Source of the DNA: CAZCAC01 sp964496575
GTDB taxonomy: Bacteria > Planctomycetota > UBA1135 > GCA-002686595
Assembly: GCA_964496575.1 (NCBI GenBank)
Contig: CAZCAC010000126.1
Coordinates: 1-25,718 of the forward strand
DNA length: 25,718 nt
Reading direction: 5' to 3'
Of this stretch, positions 9,338 through 17,203 are shown piece by piece. The notes under the pieces were generated by a model. That model saw only the letters and a list, made by a program, of their open reading frames with translations. It ran no database searches and was not told where the DNA came from. The position numbers and the translations under genes are program-made. Each line of letters begins with the position of its first letter. The stretch's first letter is position 1.

Positions 9338-11394
9338 CGCCTGAGCTCCAGCGCCTCCAGCTCGCGCAGCCGGTCGCGGAGGCGGGCGGCTTCCTCGAAA
9401 GCGAGCTCGCCCGCGGCGCGCAGCATGTCCGCGCGCACCTTCGCGATCTCCGCCGCCAGGCGCCCGGGCTCCCAGCGTTCCGCCGGATCCTCCGCCGCGG
9501 TGGAGGCACCACCCTGCGGCAGCTCCGGCACGCCGGCGTAGTCCATCTCGTACATCGCCTCGATCCCCTCGCGGACCGGCTTGATGATCGTCGCGGGGGT
9601 GATCCCCTGCTCGGTGTTCCAGGCCTCCTGGAGGGTCCGGCGCCGGTTCACCTCGTCGAGGCAGACCTGCATCGAGCCGGTGACCCGGTCCGCGTACAGG
9701 ATCACCCGCCCCTCGACGTTGCGGGCGGCGCGGCCGCAGGTCTGGATCAGCGAGGTGGTCGAGCGCAGGAAGCCCTCCTTGTCGGCGTCGAGCACGGCGA
9801 CCAGCGCCACCTCGGGCAGGTCGAGCCCCTCGCGCAGGAGGTTGATGCCGACGAGCACGTCGAAGGTGCCGAGGCGCAGGTCGCGCAGGATCGCCGAGCG
9901 CTCCAGCGCGTCGATCTCCGAGTGCAGGTAGCGCACGCGCACGCCGAGATCGTCGTAGTAGCGGGTCAGCTCCTCCGCCGAGCGCTTGGTCAGCGTGGTG
10001 CAGAGCACCCGCCACCCGGCCTTGACCACCTGGCGAATCTCGGCCAGGAGATCGTCGACCTGCGTGGCCGCGGGGCGCACGAGGATCTCCGGGTCGAGCA
10101 GCCCGGTCGGCCGCACGATCTGCTCGGCGATGTGCCCCTCGCAGCGCTCCAGCTCGTAGCTGCTCGGGGTCGCCGAGACGTAGACGATCTGGTGCAGCGT
10201 CCGGTCCCACTCCTCGAAGCGCAGCGGGCGGTTGTCGAGCGCGCTGGGCAGGCGGAAGCCGTGGCGCACCAGGTTCTCCTTGCGCGAGCGGTCGCCCTTG
10301 TACATCGCGCCGACCTGCGGCACGGCGACGTGGCTCTCGTCGACGAAGACCAGCCAGTCCTCGGGGAAGTAATCGAGCAAGGTCGCCGGCGGCTCCCCCT
10401 CGCGGCGCCCGTCGAGGTGCCGCGAGTAGTTCTCGATGCCGTTGCAGAGGCCGGTCTCCTTCAGCATCTCCAGGTCGTAACGCGTGCGCTGCTCGAGCCG
10501 CTGCGCCTCGAGCAGGAGGTCGCGTCGGTGCAGCTCGAGCGTCCGCGCCTCCAGCTCCTCGGCGATCACCTCCAGCGCCGCGCTGATCCGCTCCTCGGGG
10601 GTGACGTAGTGGTTGGCCGGATAGAGGGTGACCCGATCCACGTCGCCGACCACCGTGCCGAGGAGCGGGTTGGCGATCACCAGCTTCTCGATCTCGTCGC
10701 CGAAGAGCTCGACGCGGATCACCGAGTCCTCCTCGTAGGCGGGGAAGATCTCGATCACGTCGCCGCGCGCCCGAAAGGTCCCGCGGCGGAAGTCGAGGTT
10801 GTTCCGCGCGTACTGCATCCGGGTCAGCTGCCTCAGCAACTCCTCGCGGCGGATCTCCTGGTCGACCTCCAGGGTCATGGCCATCTCCAGGTAGTTGCCC
10901 GGCGAGCCGAGGCCGTAGATGCAGGAGACGGAGGCGACGATCAGCACGTCGCGCCGCTCGAGGAGGGAGCGGGTCGCGCTGTTGCGCAGCCGCTCGATGT
11001 TCTCGTTGCGGCTGGCGTCCTTCTCGATGTAGGTGTCGGTCGAGGCGACGTACGCCTCCGGCTGGTAGTAGTCGTAGTAGCTGACGAAGTACTCGACGGC
11101 GTTCCGGGGGAAGAGCTCCTTGAACTCCGAGTAGAGCTGCGCCGCCAGGGTCTTGTTCGGCGACAGGACCAGGGTCGGGCGGCGCGCCCGCTCGATCACC
11201 GCCGCCATGGTGAACGTCTTTCCCGATCCGGTGATGCCCAGGAGGCACTGCTCGCGCACCCCCTCCTGCAGGCCGCGGACGAGGTGCTCGATCGCCTCGG
11301 GCTGGTCTCCGGTCGGGTCGAAGGGGCAGACCAGCTCGAACTCCCCTCCGGCGGCGCCGGGGGGTGGCAGCGGGCTCGAAAAACGGTCGTTCAC
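9334..11394 (-). CDS. uvrB: Excinuclease ABC subunit B
   Basis: UvrB is the damage-verifying helicase-like subunit of the UvrABC repair system. The 686-residue protein has Walker A GITGSGKT (53-60) and the beta-hairpin region beginning near YFVSYYDYYQPEAY (102-115), which clamps one DNA strand. DESH (352-355) is motif II, YVSATPSSYE motif III, and INLLREGLDLPE and QTCGRAARN the late helicase motifs. A C-terminal UVR domain (about 645-682) contacts UvrC. The start is GTG with AGGA seven bases upstream. The length and motif set are complete. I looked for a LexA-type operator in the leader and found no convincing 16-bp site. Confidence 0.97.
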   Translation of the reverse strand: MNDRFSSPLPPPGAAGGEFELVCPFDPTGDQPEAIEHLVRGLQEGVREQCLLGITGSGKTFTMAAVIERARRPTLVLSPNKTLAAQLYSEFKELFPRNAVEYFVSYYDYYQPEAYVASTDTYIEKDASRNENIERLRNSATRSLLERRDVLIVASVSCIYGLGSPGNYLEMAMTLEVDQEIRREELLRQLTRMQYARNNLDFRRGTFRARGDVIEIFPAYEEDSVIRVELFGDEIEKLVIANPLLGTVVGDVDRVTLYPANHYVTPEERISAALEVIAEELEARTLELHRRDLLLEAQRLEQRTRYDLEMLKETGLCNGIENYSRHLDGRREGEPPATLLDYFPEDWLVFVDESHVAVPQVGAMYKGDRSRKENLVRHGFRLPSALDNRPLRFEEWDRTLHQIVYVSATPSSYELERCEGHIAEQIVRPTGLLDPEILVRPAATQVDDLLAEIRQVVKAGWRVLCTTLTKRSAEELTRYYDDLGVRVRYLHSEIDALERSAILRDLRLGTFDVLVGINLLREGLDLPEVALVAVLDADKEGFLRSTTSLIQTCGRAARNVEGRVILYADRVTGSMQVCLDEVNRRRTLQEAWNTEQGITPATIIKPVREGIEAMYEMDYAGVPELPQGGASTAAEDPAERWEPGRLAAEIAKVRADMLRAAGELAFEEAARLRDRLRELEALELRR

Positions 11395-11469
11395 GCGGGG
11401 ATCCTAACCTGTATCCAGCCCGGGTCGCGGGGGTATTCCCCGAGGGTCGGGGGCGGCGCCCCGCATTGC

Positions 11470-11498
11470 TTGCGCCCCTCCCGACGAAGCCTTATCTT
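11470..11498 (+). promoter_or_regulatory. Weak candidate promoter upstream of the zinc-ribbon genes
   Basis: TTGCGC (11470-11475; 3 of 6) and TATCTT (11493-11498; 4 of 6) stand 17 bases apart in the 179-bp divergent region between uvrB and the first zinc-ribbon gene. A start near 11505 would leave a leader of about 70 bases. The AT-richer TATCTT stands out in a very GC-rich region, but the -35 match is poor. Confidence 0.28.
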
Positions 11499-11573
11499 CT
11501 TCGGATTCAAGGGCTTGGGTCCGGGGTCCCCTCCCCGCACCCCTCGCCCGCCACCAGCGGAACACCCCCCGAC

Positions 11574-12896
11574 ATGATCATCGAATGCCCCTCGTGTGGC
11601 GCGCGCGCCAAGATCCCCGAGAGCAAGGAGGGCGCCAAGGTCCGTTGCGTCGAGTGCGAGCGCATCTACGTCGCTCGCAACGCGACCGCCCGCGGCGGCG
11701 GCGGCGGACGCCAGAGCAGCGCGGCGCTGCCGATCGGCATCGGAGCCGGGGTCGTCGCGCTGGTGATGATCCTCCTGATGGTCACGAATCGGGACGCCCC
11801 GGAGGACACCAATACCCCCGAAGTGTCCAAGGAGGCCTCCAAGCCGCTGGTCGACGAGACCGGCTGGGACTCGAAGATGGTGCTCTACGTCCGGGGGTTG
11901 CACGACGCCGCCTACAAGCTGGACGAGCACAGGCTCGCGGCCGAGCTCGCCCTGGATCACGTCTGGGCGCGGGTGCACTCGACCGAAGAGGAGCCGGTCG
12001 ACCCCGGTGCCTTCGCCGACCTCGGCACCCAGGAGGTGGCCGACTTCCGCGACGAGATCGTCCAGGAGCTGATCGCCGACGATCCGGAGAACCTCGTCGG
12101 CAGCTGGAAGCCGTTCGACGGCTCGGTGATCATCGAGGAGGATCGGGCCGGGGTGGTGCGCCTGATGCTCGAGCCCCGCTCGGACAGCGGCGCGACCGGC
12201 AGCCGCAACATCGAGTGGCAGCTGGTCAAGGTGAACGGCGACTGGAAGGTGTGGTCCTGGGAGCGCTGGCTCTCCGAGTCGGAGAAGAAGAAGCGCGGGC
12301 CCAGCACGCGGAAGACCACGCGCACGACGCTGAGCGACGGCTCGGTGGTGATCGAGGCGGAGCCGGGGCCGATCCCCTACATGGACGAGACGCCGCAGAC
12401 GCAGCGCGATGAGATCGACCGCCTGCTCGCGAGGCTGATCGACCTCGAGCTCCCCGCCAAGGAGCTGACCCGGGTGAGGGACGAGCTGACCCTGGCGGGC
12501 AAGCACGCCATCCCCCCGCTGCTGACCATGTTCTACGAGATGAACCTGGCCGGTTTTCCCGACATGGACGCGGCGATCCGGGCACAGCAGGTTCACCAGA
12601 TGCTGCAGGACATCACCGGCTACGTCACCACCTTCAAGGCCCACGAGGCGCTCGGCGCGACCATCGAGCGTCGCGACAGCGGCGTGCGTCAGTGGTTCGG
12701 CTGGTACCACCGCAAGTTCAAGCGCTTCGAGGGGCTCGTGCCCGAAGAGCAACCCGACCTGCTCGACGAGATGATCGACCTCGACCGGATGACCCCCGAG
12801 GAGAAGCGCGAATACGAGAAGATGAAGCGCCTCATCGAGCAGGAAGAGAAGGAGCGCAAAGCTCGGGAAGAGCGGACCAAAGCAAACAACGGCTGA
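11574..12896 (+). CDS. Zinc-ribbon membrane protein of unknown function (first of two paralogues)
   Basis: This 440-residue protein begins with an MJ0042-like C4 zinc ribbon (C5, C8, C25, C28). A Gly/Arg linker and one membrane helix (about 51-71) follow, then a large soluble region. If the N-terminus is cytoplasmic, residues 72-440 face the periplasm. The middle part (about 100-235) has a W-rich pattern ending NGDWKVWSWERW, reminiscent of lumenal stress- or ligand-binding folds. Residues about 278-385 are helical and resemble the same region of the next gene (AGK-x-A-I-P near 308-313 and LQDITG at 344-349). The C-terminus is a charged helix rich in Glu and Lys. The frame opens earlier, but the added residues are low-complexity and the ATG at 11574 directly precedes the ribbon. 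Function unknown. Confidence 0.85.
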   Translation: MIIECPSCGARAKIPESKEGAKVRCVECERIYVARNATARGGGGGRQSSAALPIGIGAGVVALVMILLMVTNRDAPEDTNTPEVSKEASKPLVDETGWDSKMVLYVRGLHDAAYKLDEHRLAAELALDHVWARVHSTEEEPVDPGAFADLGTQEVADFRDEIVQELIADDPENLVGSWKPFDGSVIIEEDRAGVVRLMLEPRSDSGATGSRNIEWQLVKVNGDWKVWSWERWLSESEKKKRGPSTRKTTRTTLSDGSVVIEAEPGPIPYMDETPQTQRDEIDRLLARLIDLELPAKELTRVRDELTLAGKHAIPPLLTMFYEMNLAGFPDMDAAIRAQQVHQMLQDITGYVTTFKAHEALGATIERRDSGVRQWFGWYHRKFKRFEGLVPEEQPDLLDEMIDLDRMTPEEKREYEKMKRLIEQEEKERKAREERTKANNG

Positions 12897-12956
12897 GGGC
12901 CTCCCAGCACGCCCCCCGCCGACAGACCCCACCTGAATCCCCATCCAATAACGGCC

Positions 12957-14222
12957 ATGAGCCATCGCATCGGCGAGTGCTCCTCCTGTGGAGCCCAGTA
13001 CAAACTTCCCGCTTCCTTCTCGGCCGATCGCGCCCGCTGCAAGCAGTGCGACGGCGTGGTCGAGATCGGGCCCCCCGTCGACTCCGAGCCGGCTCCGGCT
13101 TCATCGCAGCCGGTCGAGGTGAAGAAGAAGAAACGGGAAGGACCCTCGATGAAGGAGCGTCTCCTCGCCCAGCGCCAGGAGGCGGAAGCCAAGGCGAAGC
13201 CGGTGCCCGCGCGCAAGCCGGCGTCCAAGCGCTCGGAGCGTCCCGCCGGGAAGCGGGCCGAGAAGCCCGGCACCAAGTCCGGCGTGCGCTCGTCCCGCTC
13301 TTCCGCTCCGGCCAAGAGCCGCCGCAAGGGCTCGCGCCGCCGCGATGACGACGACGAGCCCGAGGAACGGGGCTCCTCCCGCCGCCGCCCGGCGCGGGGG
13401 CGCAAGGCGCCGAAGAAGGCGCCGGTGCTGCCCTTCATCCTCGCCATCCTCGCCTTCGCCTTCGTCGGCGCCGGCGTCTGGTACATGTTCTTCCGCCCCG
13501 AGGAGGCCCCGGAGCCCACCCCCGAAGACGTCGCGGACCTCGGACAGGACCCGGAGGGAGGCACCGATCTCGCGGCCGGCGAGGGTGATCCCGAGGGGGC
13601 CAGTTCCGACGAGGGCGATCCCGAGGCATCCTCCGGCGACGAGGGCGACCCGGAGGAGACCGAGCCCGAGGATGAGCCCGAAACCGAGAAGAAGCCGACG
13701 GAGCTGCCCAAGCCGGTCGCGGGCGACCCCGACTCGATCGACCTCACCCTGTTCCCCGAGTACGGCCCCATCGACGGCTGCAGCGAGGACCGCTTCCTCG
13801 AGCTGAAGCAGCTCGCCGCCGAGATGGTCGACCCGATGGCCGGCGCCGCCGGCAACCGCGCCCGGATCAAGCTGGAGAAGGCGGGCAAGGAAGCGTTCCC
13901 GGTGATCGTCAACGTGATGAAGAAGCTGGACCTGACCGACGAGGAACAGTTCCGCAGCGGCGACGTGTGCCAGAAGACCCTGCAGAACATCTGCAACGGG
14001 ATGAACGCCGGGTGGTGGTACCCCAGCACCCACCCCGACGAGTACCTCTTCAAGAACAAGCAGGCGATCAAGCTGTGGTGCGACACCTGGGAGACGGTGA
14101 TGGACAACGAGGAGAAGTGGTTGATCCTCACCAAGCAGAAGAAGCGCGGCGACCCCGCTGAGGAAGCCAAGGAGGAGGAAGCCGACACCGAAGACGACCT
14201 CGACGACCTCGACGACCTGTAG
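12957..14222 (+). CDS. Zinc-ribbon membrane protein of unknown function (second of two paralogues)
   Basis: The 421-residue protein repeats the plan of its upstream neighbour. A C4 zinc ribbon (C8, C11, C28, C31) leads into a long Lys/Arg/Ser/Pro-rich basic segment (about 55-154), one membrane helix (about 156-177), then an acidic low-complexity stretch (about 181-248) with three EGDPE units. The C-terminal domain (about 262-395) has the block LEKAGKEAFPVI and LQNICNG, which align with LTLAGKHAIPPL and LQDITG of the first protein. It ends with DDLDDLDDL. The basic side before the helix and the acidic side after it fit positive-inside topology, with the ribbon in the cytoplasm. It lies 60 bases downstream of its paralogue and is probably co-transcribed. 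Function unknown; the paralogy suggests a two-component complex. Confidence 0.84.
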   Translation: MSHRIGECSSCGAQYKLPASFSADRARCKQCDGVVEIGPPVDSEPAPASSQPVEVKKKKREGPSMKERLLAQRQEAEAKAKPVPARKPASKRSERPAGKRAEKPGTKSGVRSSRSSAPAKSRRKGSRRRDDDDEPEERGSSRRRPARGRKAPKKAPVLPFILAILAFAFVGAGVWYMFFRPEEAPEPTPEDVADLGQDPEGGTDLAAGEGDPEGASSDEGDPEASSGDEGDPEETEPEDEPETEKKPTELPKPVAGDPDSIDLTLFPEYGPIDGCSEDRFLELKQLAAEMVDPMAGAAGNRARIKLEKAGKEAFPVIVNVMKKLDLTDEEQFRSGDVCQKTLQNICNGMNAGWWYPSTHPDEYLFKNKQAIKLWCDTWETVMDNEEKWLILTKQKKRGDPAEEAKEEEADTEDDLDDLDDL

Positions 14223-14241
14223 TCTCGGGCGAGTCGCTGTT

Positions 14242-14280
14242 CACGAGCGCCGTTGCGGAGACGCAGCGGCGTTCTTCGTG
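14242..14280 (+). terminator. Terminator-like hairpin after the zinc-ribbon genes
   Basis: Nineteen bases after the stop of the second zinc-ribbon gene lies a long hairpin. Its core pairs 14245-14256 with 14263-14274 (12 pairs, two of them G-T) around a GGAGAC loop. The outer CACGA/TCGTG bases can extend it with a small bulge. Only a short pyrimidine run (TTCTTC) follows, so a rho-independent terminator is plausible but not canonical. It could also help end transcription of the convergent gamma-glutamyltransferase gene. Confidence 0.5.
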
Positions 14281-14319
14281 GAGCAACTGCTCGCCAAGGA
14301 GCGGAAGCTCGCGGAGGCT

Positions 14320-14369
14320 GGAGTTTTCACGCGAAGCTCGCCAAGGGTGATAACTCCGGTCTTCGCGTG
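14320..14369. repeat. Interleaved inverted repeats (possible pseudoknot) between convergent genes
   Basis: Two inverted repeats interleave in the convergent intergenic region. GGAGTT (14320-14325) is complementary to AACTCC (14352-14357), and CACGCGAAG (14328-14336) is perfectly complementary to CTTCGCGTG (14361-14369). Between them a small local hairpin can form (TCGCC 14338-14342 with GGTGA 14346-14350, one G-T pair). The order arm1, arm2, arm1', arm2' is that of an H-type pseudoknot or of two mutually exclusive stems. The decamer CTCGCCAAGG occurs at 14290-14299 and again at 14337-14346. The pairing is seen directly; any function is inference. Confidence 0.5.
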
Positions 14370-14377
14370 CTTTGCCC

Positions 14378-16195
14378 CTACGGCCTCGCCGGATCCCCCA
14401 CTCCCTGCCCCACCACCCCCGCCGCCCCGCCGCGCCGCGGATCGGCGACCGCGATCGATCGGCCGTCGGGGAGGACCTGGATCGCCTGGACGCTGCCGTA
14501 GCTGCGGTCGACCAGCTCGATTCCGTGGCCGCGCGCTTCCAGGGCCTCGAGCAACGCCGGGTCCCAGCCGCCGCCCCGCTCGCGCTCGAAGCGGGTCGTC
14601 TCCGGCTTCCACTGCTGGTGCAGGCGTGGGGCGTACACCGCGGCGCGCAGACCCTGCTCGAGGAGGTAGACGCGGAGGAGCACCTGGATCACCGAGGTGA
14701 TGATCCGCGGGCCGCCCGGGCTGCCCAGGACCAGCCGCACTCCCCCGTTCTGCTCGCGCACCACGGCGGGGCACATCGAGGAGAGCGGGCGCTTCCCCGG
14801 CTGGATCAGGTTGGCCTGCTGCCCGAGCAGGCCGAACTGGTTCGGCACGCCCGGGGCGAGCGCGAAGTCGTCGAGCTCGTTGTTCAGGAAGAATCCCCCG
14901 CCCCGCACCAGGATCCCCGAGCCGAAGAGTCCATTGACGGTGGTCGTCATCGACACCGCGTTGCCCTCGGCGTCGACCACCGAGAGGTGAGTGGTCTCGC
15001 TACTCTCCGGCGGCGGCGGCGGCGCCCAGGCCCGCACCTCCGGATCGGCCCGCTCGCCGATCGAGACGCGACGCTGCGCGATCCAGCTGGGCGACAGGAG
15101 CTCGCCGACCGGGACGTCCCCGAAGTCGGGGTCGCCGAGGTGCTCGGCGCGATCGGCGAACGCGCGACGCATCGCCTCGATCCACCAGTGGAGCATCGCG
15201 CCACTGAGCCCGTTCGCCCAGCCGGCCTCGAGGGCCGCCTGGCGCTCCGCACCCACCGGCATCCCCTCGAGCACCGCCAGCACCTGCAAGAGGACCACGC
15301 CACCGGAGCTGGGGGGAGGCATGGTGATGAGCTCGTGCCCCTGGAAGCGACCGATCAACGGCTCGCGGGCCTTCACCTCGTAGGCCGCGAGGTCCGCCAG
15401 CGTCACCGTTCCCTTCGAGGGCAGGCCAGCGCCGGGAATCGGGTTCGACTCGAGCTCGGCCACCAGCGCCTCGGCCACCTCGCCCCGGTAGAACCCCTCG
15501 GGTCCCCGCGACGCGAGACGGCGCAAGGTCTCGGCCAGCTCGGGGAGGACGAGTCGCTCGCCCTCGGCGAGCGGACGACCTCCGGGGTAGTAGACCGCGT
15601 TCGCCCCGTCGCTCATCCGCTCCCGCACCGCCTCGCGACGCAGGTCGTGGGCCAGCCACGGGTCGACCTCGAAGCCCTTCGACGCCAGCTCGATCGCCGG
15701 TTCGACCAGCTCGGCCCAGGAGAGCCCTCCCGAGCCTCGCTCCTCGTGGAGTCGATGGAGCCCCGCGGGTGAGCCGGGAACGCCGACCGCCAGCGGGCCG
15801 CGGATCGACCGGGCCCCGACCACCTCGCCCGCCTCGTCGAGGTAGAGCTCGGGAGCGGTGTCGGCGGGGGCCGCCTCCCGGAAATCCAGCGCGGCCGGCG
15901 CTCCGCCCGCGGGGACCCACAGGGCGAAGCCGCCGCCGCCGAGGTTTCCCGCTTGCGGATAGACGACCGCCAGCGCCAGCGCCGTGGCCACCGCCGCGTC
16001 GGCGGCGTTCCCTCCCCGCTCGAGGATCTCCAGCCCCACGCCGGTGGCCAGGTAGTGCTCGCTGACCACCGCCGGCTGGACCTCCTGCTCCTGGTCGAAG
16101 TGGGTCCCGCCGCTGTTGCACGCGACGGCCAGGCCGAAGAGGACGAAGAGCGCCACTCGAGGGAGAGTCCCGGCCCCCCGCGAAGGGGAGGTCAT
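14378..16195 (-). CDS. ggt: Gamma-glutamyltransferase / glutathione hydrolase, probable lipoprotein
   Basis: GGT transfers or hydrolyses the gamma-glutamyl group of glutathione and related peptides and matures by self-cleavage into two subunits. The 605-residue precursor has the N-terminal hallmark GGNAADAAVA (61-70) and NLGGGGF. The nucleophile and cleavage-site Thr is T401 in ETTHLSVVD, with PSSGGV (295-300) and GSPGGPRI in the large and small subunits, so both halves look intact. The N-terminus is a signal sequence ending GLAVAC (C26). This is an acceptable but not ideal lipobox (Ala at -3), so the protein may be lipid-anchored facing the periplasm. Its ATG overlaps the stop of the NIL-domain gene (ATGA), and no own Shine-Dalgarno is seen, implying translational coupling. 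Confidence 0.95.
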   Translation of the reverse strand: MTSPSRGAGTLPRVALFVLFGLAVACNSGGTHFDQEQEVQPAVVSEHYLATGVGLEILERGGNAADAAVATALALAVVYPQAGNLGGGGFALWVPAGGAPAALDFREAAPADTAPELYLDEAGEVVGARSIRGPLAVGVPGSPAGLHRLHEERGSGGLSWAELVEPAIELASKGFEVDPWLAHDLRREAVRERMSDGANAVYYPGGRPLAEGERLVLPELAETLRRLASRGPEGFYRGEVAEALVAELESNPIPGAGLPSKGTVTLADLAAYEVKAREPLIGRFQGHELITMPPPSSGGVVLLQVLAVLEGMPVGAERQAALEAGWANGLSGAMLHWWIEAMRRAFADRAEHLGDPDFGDVPVGELLSPSWIAQRRVSIGERADPEVRAWAPPPPPESSETTHLSVVDAEGNAVSMTTTVNGLFGSGILVRGGGFFLNNELDDFALAPGVPNQFGLLGQQANLIQPGKRPLSSMCPAVVREQNGGVRLVLGSPGGPRIITSVIQVLLRVYLLEQGLRAAVYAPRLHQQWKPETTRFERERGGGWDPALLEALEARGHGIELVDRSYGSVQAIQVLPDGRSIAVADPRRGGAAGVVGQGVGDPARP

Positions 16196-16443
16196 AGCCC
16201 GGGCAGCTCGTCGGAGTCGGTTATCTCCTCGACCTTCACGCCGCGGCTCTTCAGGTAGGCCACCGATTCCTCGATCGCTTCGAGGGCCCCCTCGATCTCG
16301 ACCGCGACCAGGGCCATCGTATCGCTGATGCTGGCCGCGCGGATGTTGGGGATGACGGGGAACTTCTCACCGAGCGTGTGACTGATGATCGGCTCGGAGA
16401 TCAGTTTCTGGGGGAAGGTGCAGAAGTACTTGCGCAGCGCCAT
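16192..16443 (-). CDS. Small stand-alone NIL-domain protein
   Basis: The 83-residue protein is essentially one NIL domain (ferredoxin-like fold; about residues 5-76). It shows FPQKLISEPIISHTLGEKF and the strand-helix pattern ending VAYLKSRGVKVEEI. NIL domains are best known at the C-terminus of the methionine ABC transporter ATPase MetN, where they bind methionine, and also occur in small stand-alone proteins. The start at 16443 has a good GAGGA Shine-Dalgarno six bases upstream; the 13 extra codons of the longer frame are rejected. Its TGA overlaps the GGT ATG. The pairing suggests a shared role in sulfur amino acid or glutathione handling, which is inference. Confidence 0.85.
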   Translation of the reverse strand: MALRKYFCTFPQKLISEPIISHTLGEKFPVIPNIRAASISDTMALVAVEIEGALEAIEESVAYLKSRGVKVEEITDSDELPGL

Positions 16444-16521
16444 CGGTATTCCTCGTCGCCGGAGCCTACCGGCGACCCGCATACCAACACATCGAGGTGG
16501 TGCCCTGCAAGGGAAGTCCGC

Positions 16522-17175
16522 TCAAGCCGGCGAAGAACGCCGTCGCGCGCGGCTGGCGAACGCGACGGCGATCGAGGCGACCAGGAGCGCGGTGAGCGCA
16601 CTCGGGGTCCCTTCGTACGGCAGCCGCCGTTCGGGTCCCAGATCTCCGGCTCCCGCTCTCTCGTAGACCGCCGGGTGCCGCATCGTGTCCCCCCCCGCGC
16701 ACTCGTGAACCCAGACCACCGGAGAGAGGTCGAGCAGTCGAGCGGTCGTACCGGGCGGCAGCGGGCGAGTCAGGACACCGCCCCCGGAGGGCGCCGCGGC
16801 CAGGACGCCGGCGGTGAGGAAGAGCCCCCCGGCCCAGGCCCAGGCTCGAGGGGGCGGGACGACGACCCCGATGGTGAAGCCGGCGGCGTAGAGGGCCCCG
16901 CAGGCGGCCGCGCCGAGGAACGGCGCGGGGAGCTCCCCGCCCGCGGCGAGGAGGAGCCCTGCCCAGAGGAGCGGCGGCACGACGGCGAGCCACCCCCGGA
17001 CGCCGATCGCGGCCAGGATCCCCGCCGGGGCGGCCCAGAGGGCCAGCCAGGTGACGATCGACTCGGGGTGCGCGAGCCCCCCCTCGCCGGGCAGCGCTCC
17101 CAGTGAGCCGGCGAGAGCCAGGCCGATCACCGACGCCGCTCCTCGGGAGAGCGCCTTGGAGGAAGACGTCGCCAT
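16522..17175 (-). CDS. Six-TM integral membrane protein of unknown function
   Basis: The 217-residue protein has about six hydrophobic segments (roughly 14-29, 40-58, 62-79, 86-106, 110-128 and 192-208). A single large hydrophilic loop (130-190) contains DLSPVVWVHECAGGDTMRHP, the most family-like stretch in it. It ends with an Arg-rich tail (ASRARRRSS), probably cytoplasmic. I do not recognise the family. The ATG at 17175 is chosen because the longer frame adds only a Gly/Ala/Ser-rich leader that overlaps the neighbouring gene. It begins 28 bases after the EF-hand gene stop and ends 78 bases before the NIL gene, so the four minus-strand genes may form one transcript. Confidence 0.72.
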   Translation of the reverse strand: MATSSSKALSRGAASVIGLALAGSLGALPGEGGLAHPESIVTWLALWAAPAGILAAIGVRGWLAVVPPLLWAGLLLAAGGELPAPFLGAAACGALYAAGFTIGVVVPPPRAWAWAGGLFLTAGVLAAAPSGGGVLTRPLPPGTTARLLDLSPVVWVHECAGGDTMRHPAVYERAGAGDLGPERRLPYEGTPSALTALLVASIAVAFASRARRRSSPA

Positions 17176-17203
17176 GGCTGCGGAGGAACTCCCGGGGGAG
17201 GGA

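Noticed and set aside
9338..11248. Upstream extension of the uvrC frame into uvrB, giving one 1247-residue protein
   Set aside because: The extension lies in a different frame inside uvrB, is Arg/Ala/Gly/Pro-rich noise, and real UvrC similarity begins exactly at the GTG that overlaps the uvrB stop.
11403..11418. Possible LexA/SOS box near CTGTATCCAG upstream of uvrB
   Set aside because: It does not fit the 16-bp CTGT-N8-ACAG pattern, and no other SOS-type palindrome is present.
11428..11442. CGGGG-GTATT-CCCCG inverted repeat in the uvrB/zinc-ribbon divergent region
   Set aside because: A 5-bp GC-only stem is expected by chance in such GC-rich DNA, and nothing ties it to a regulator.
7697..11577. 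Long plus-strand frames opposite uvrC and uvrB
   Set aside because: These are antisense shadows of complete, motif-bearing UvrB and UvrC; no independent start or family signal is present.
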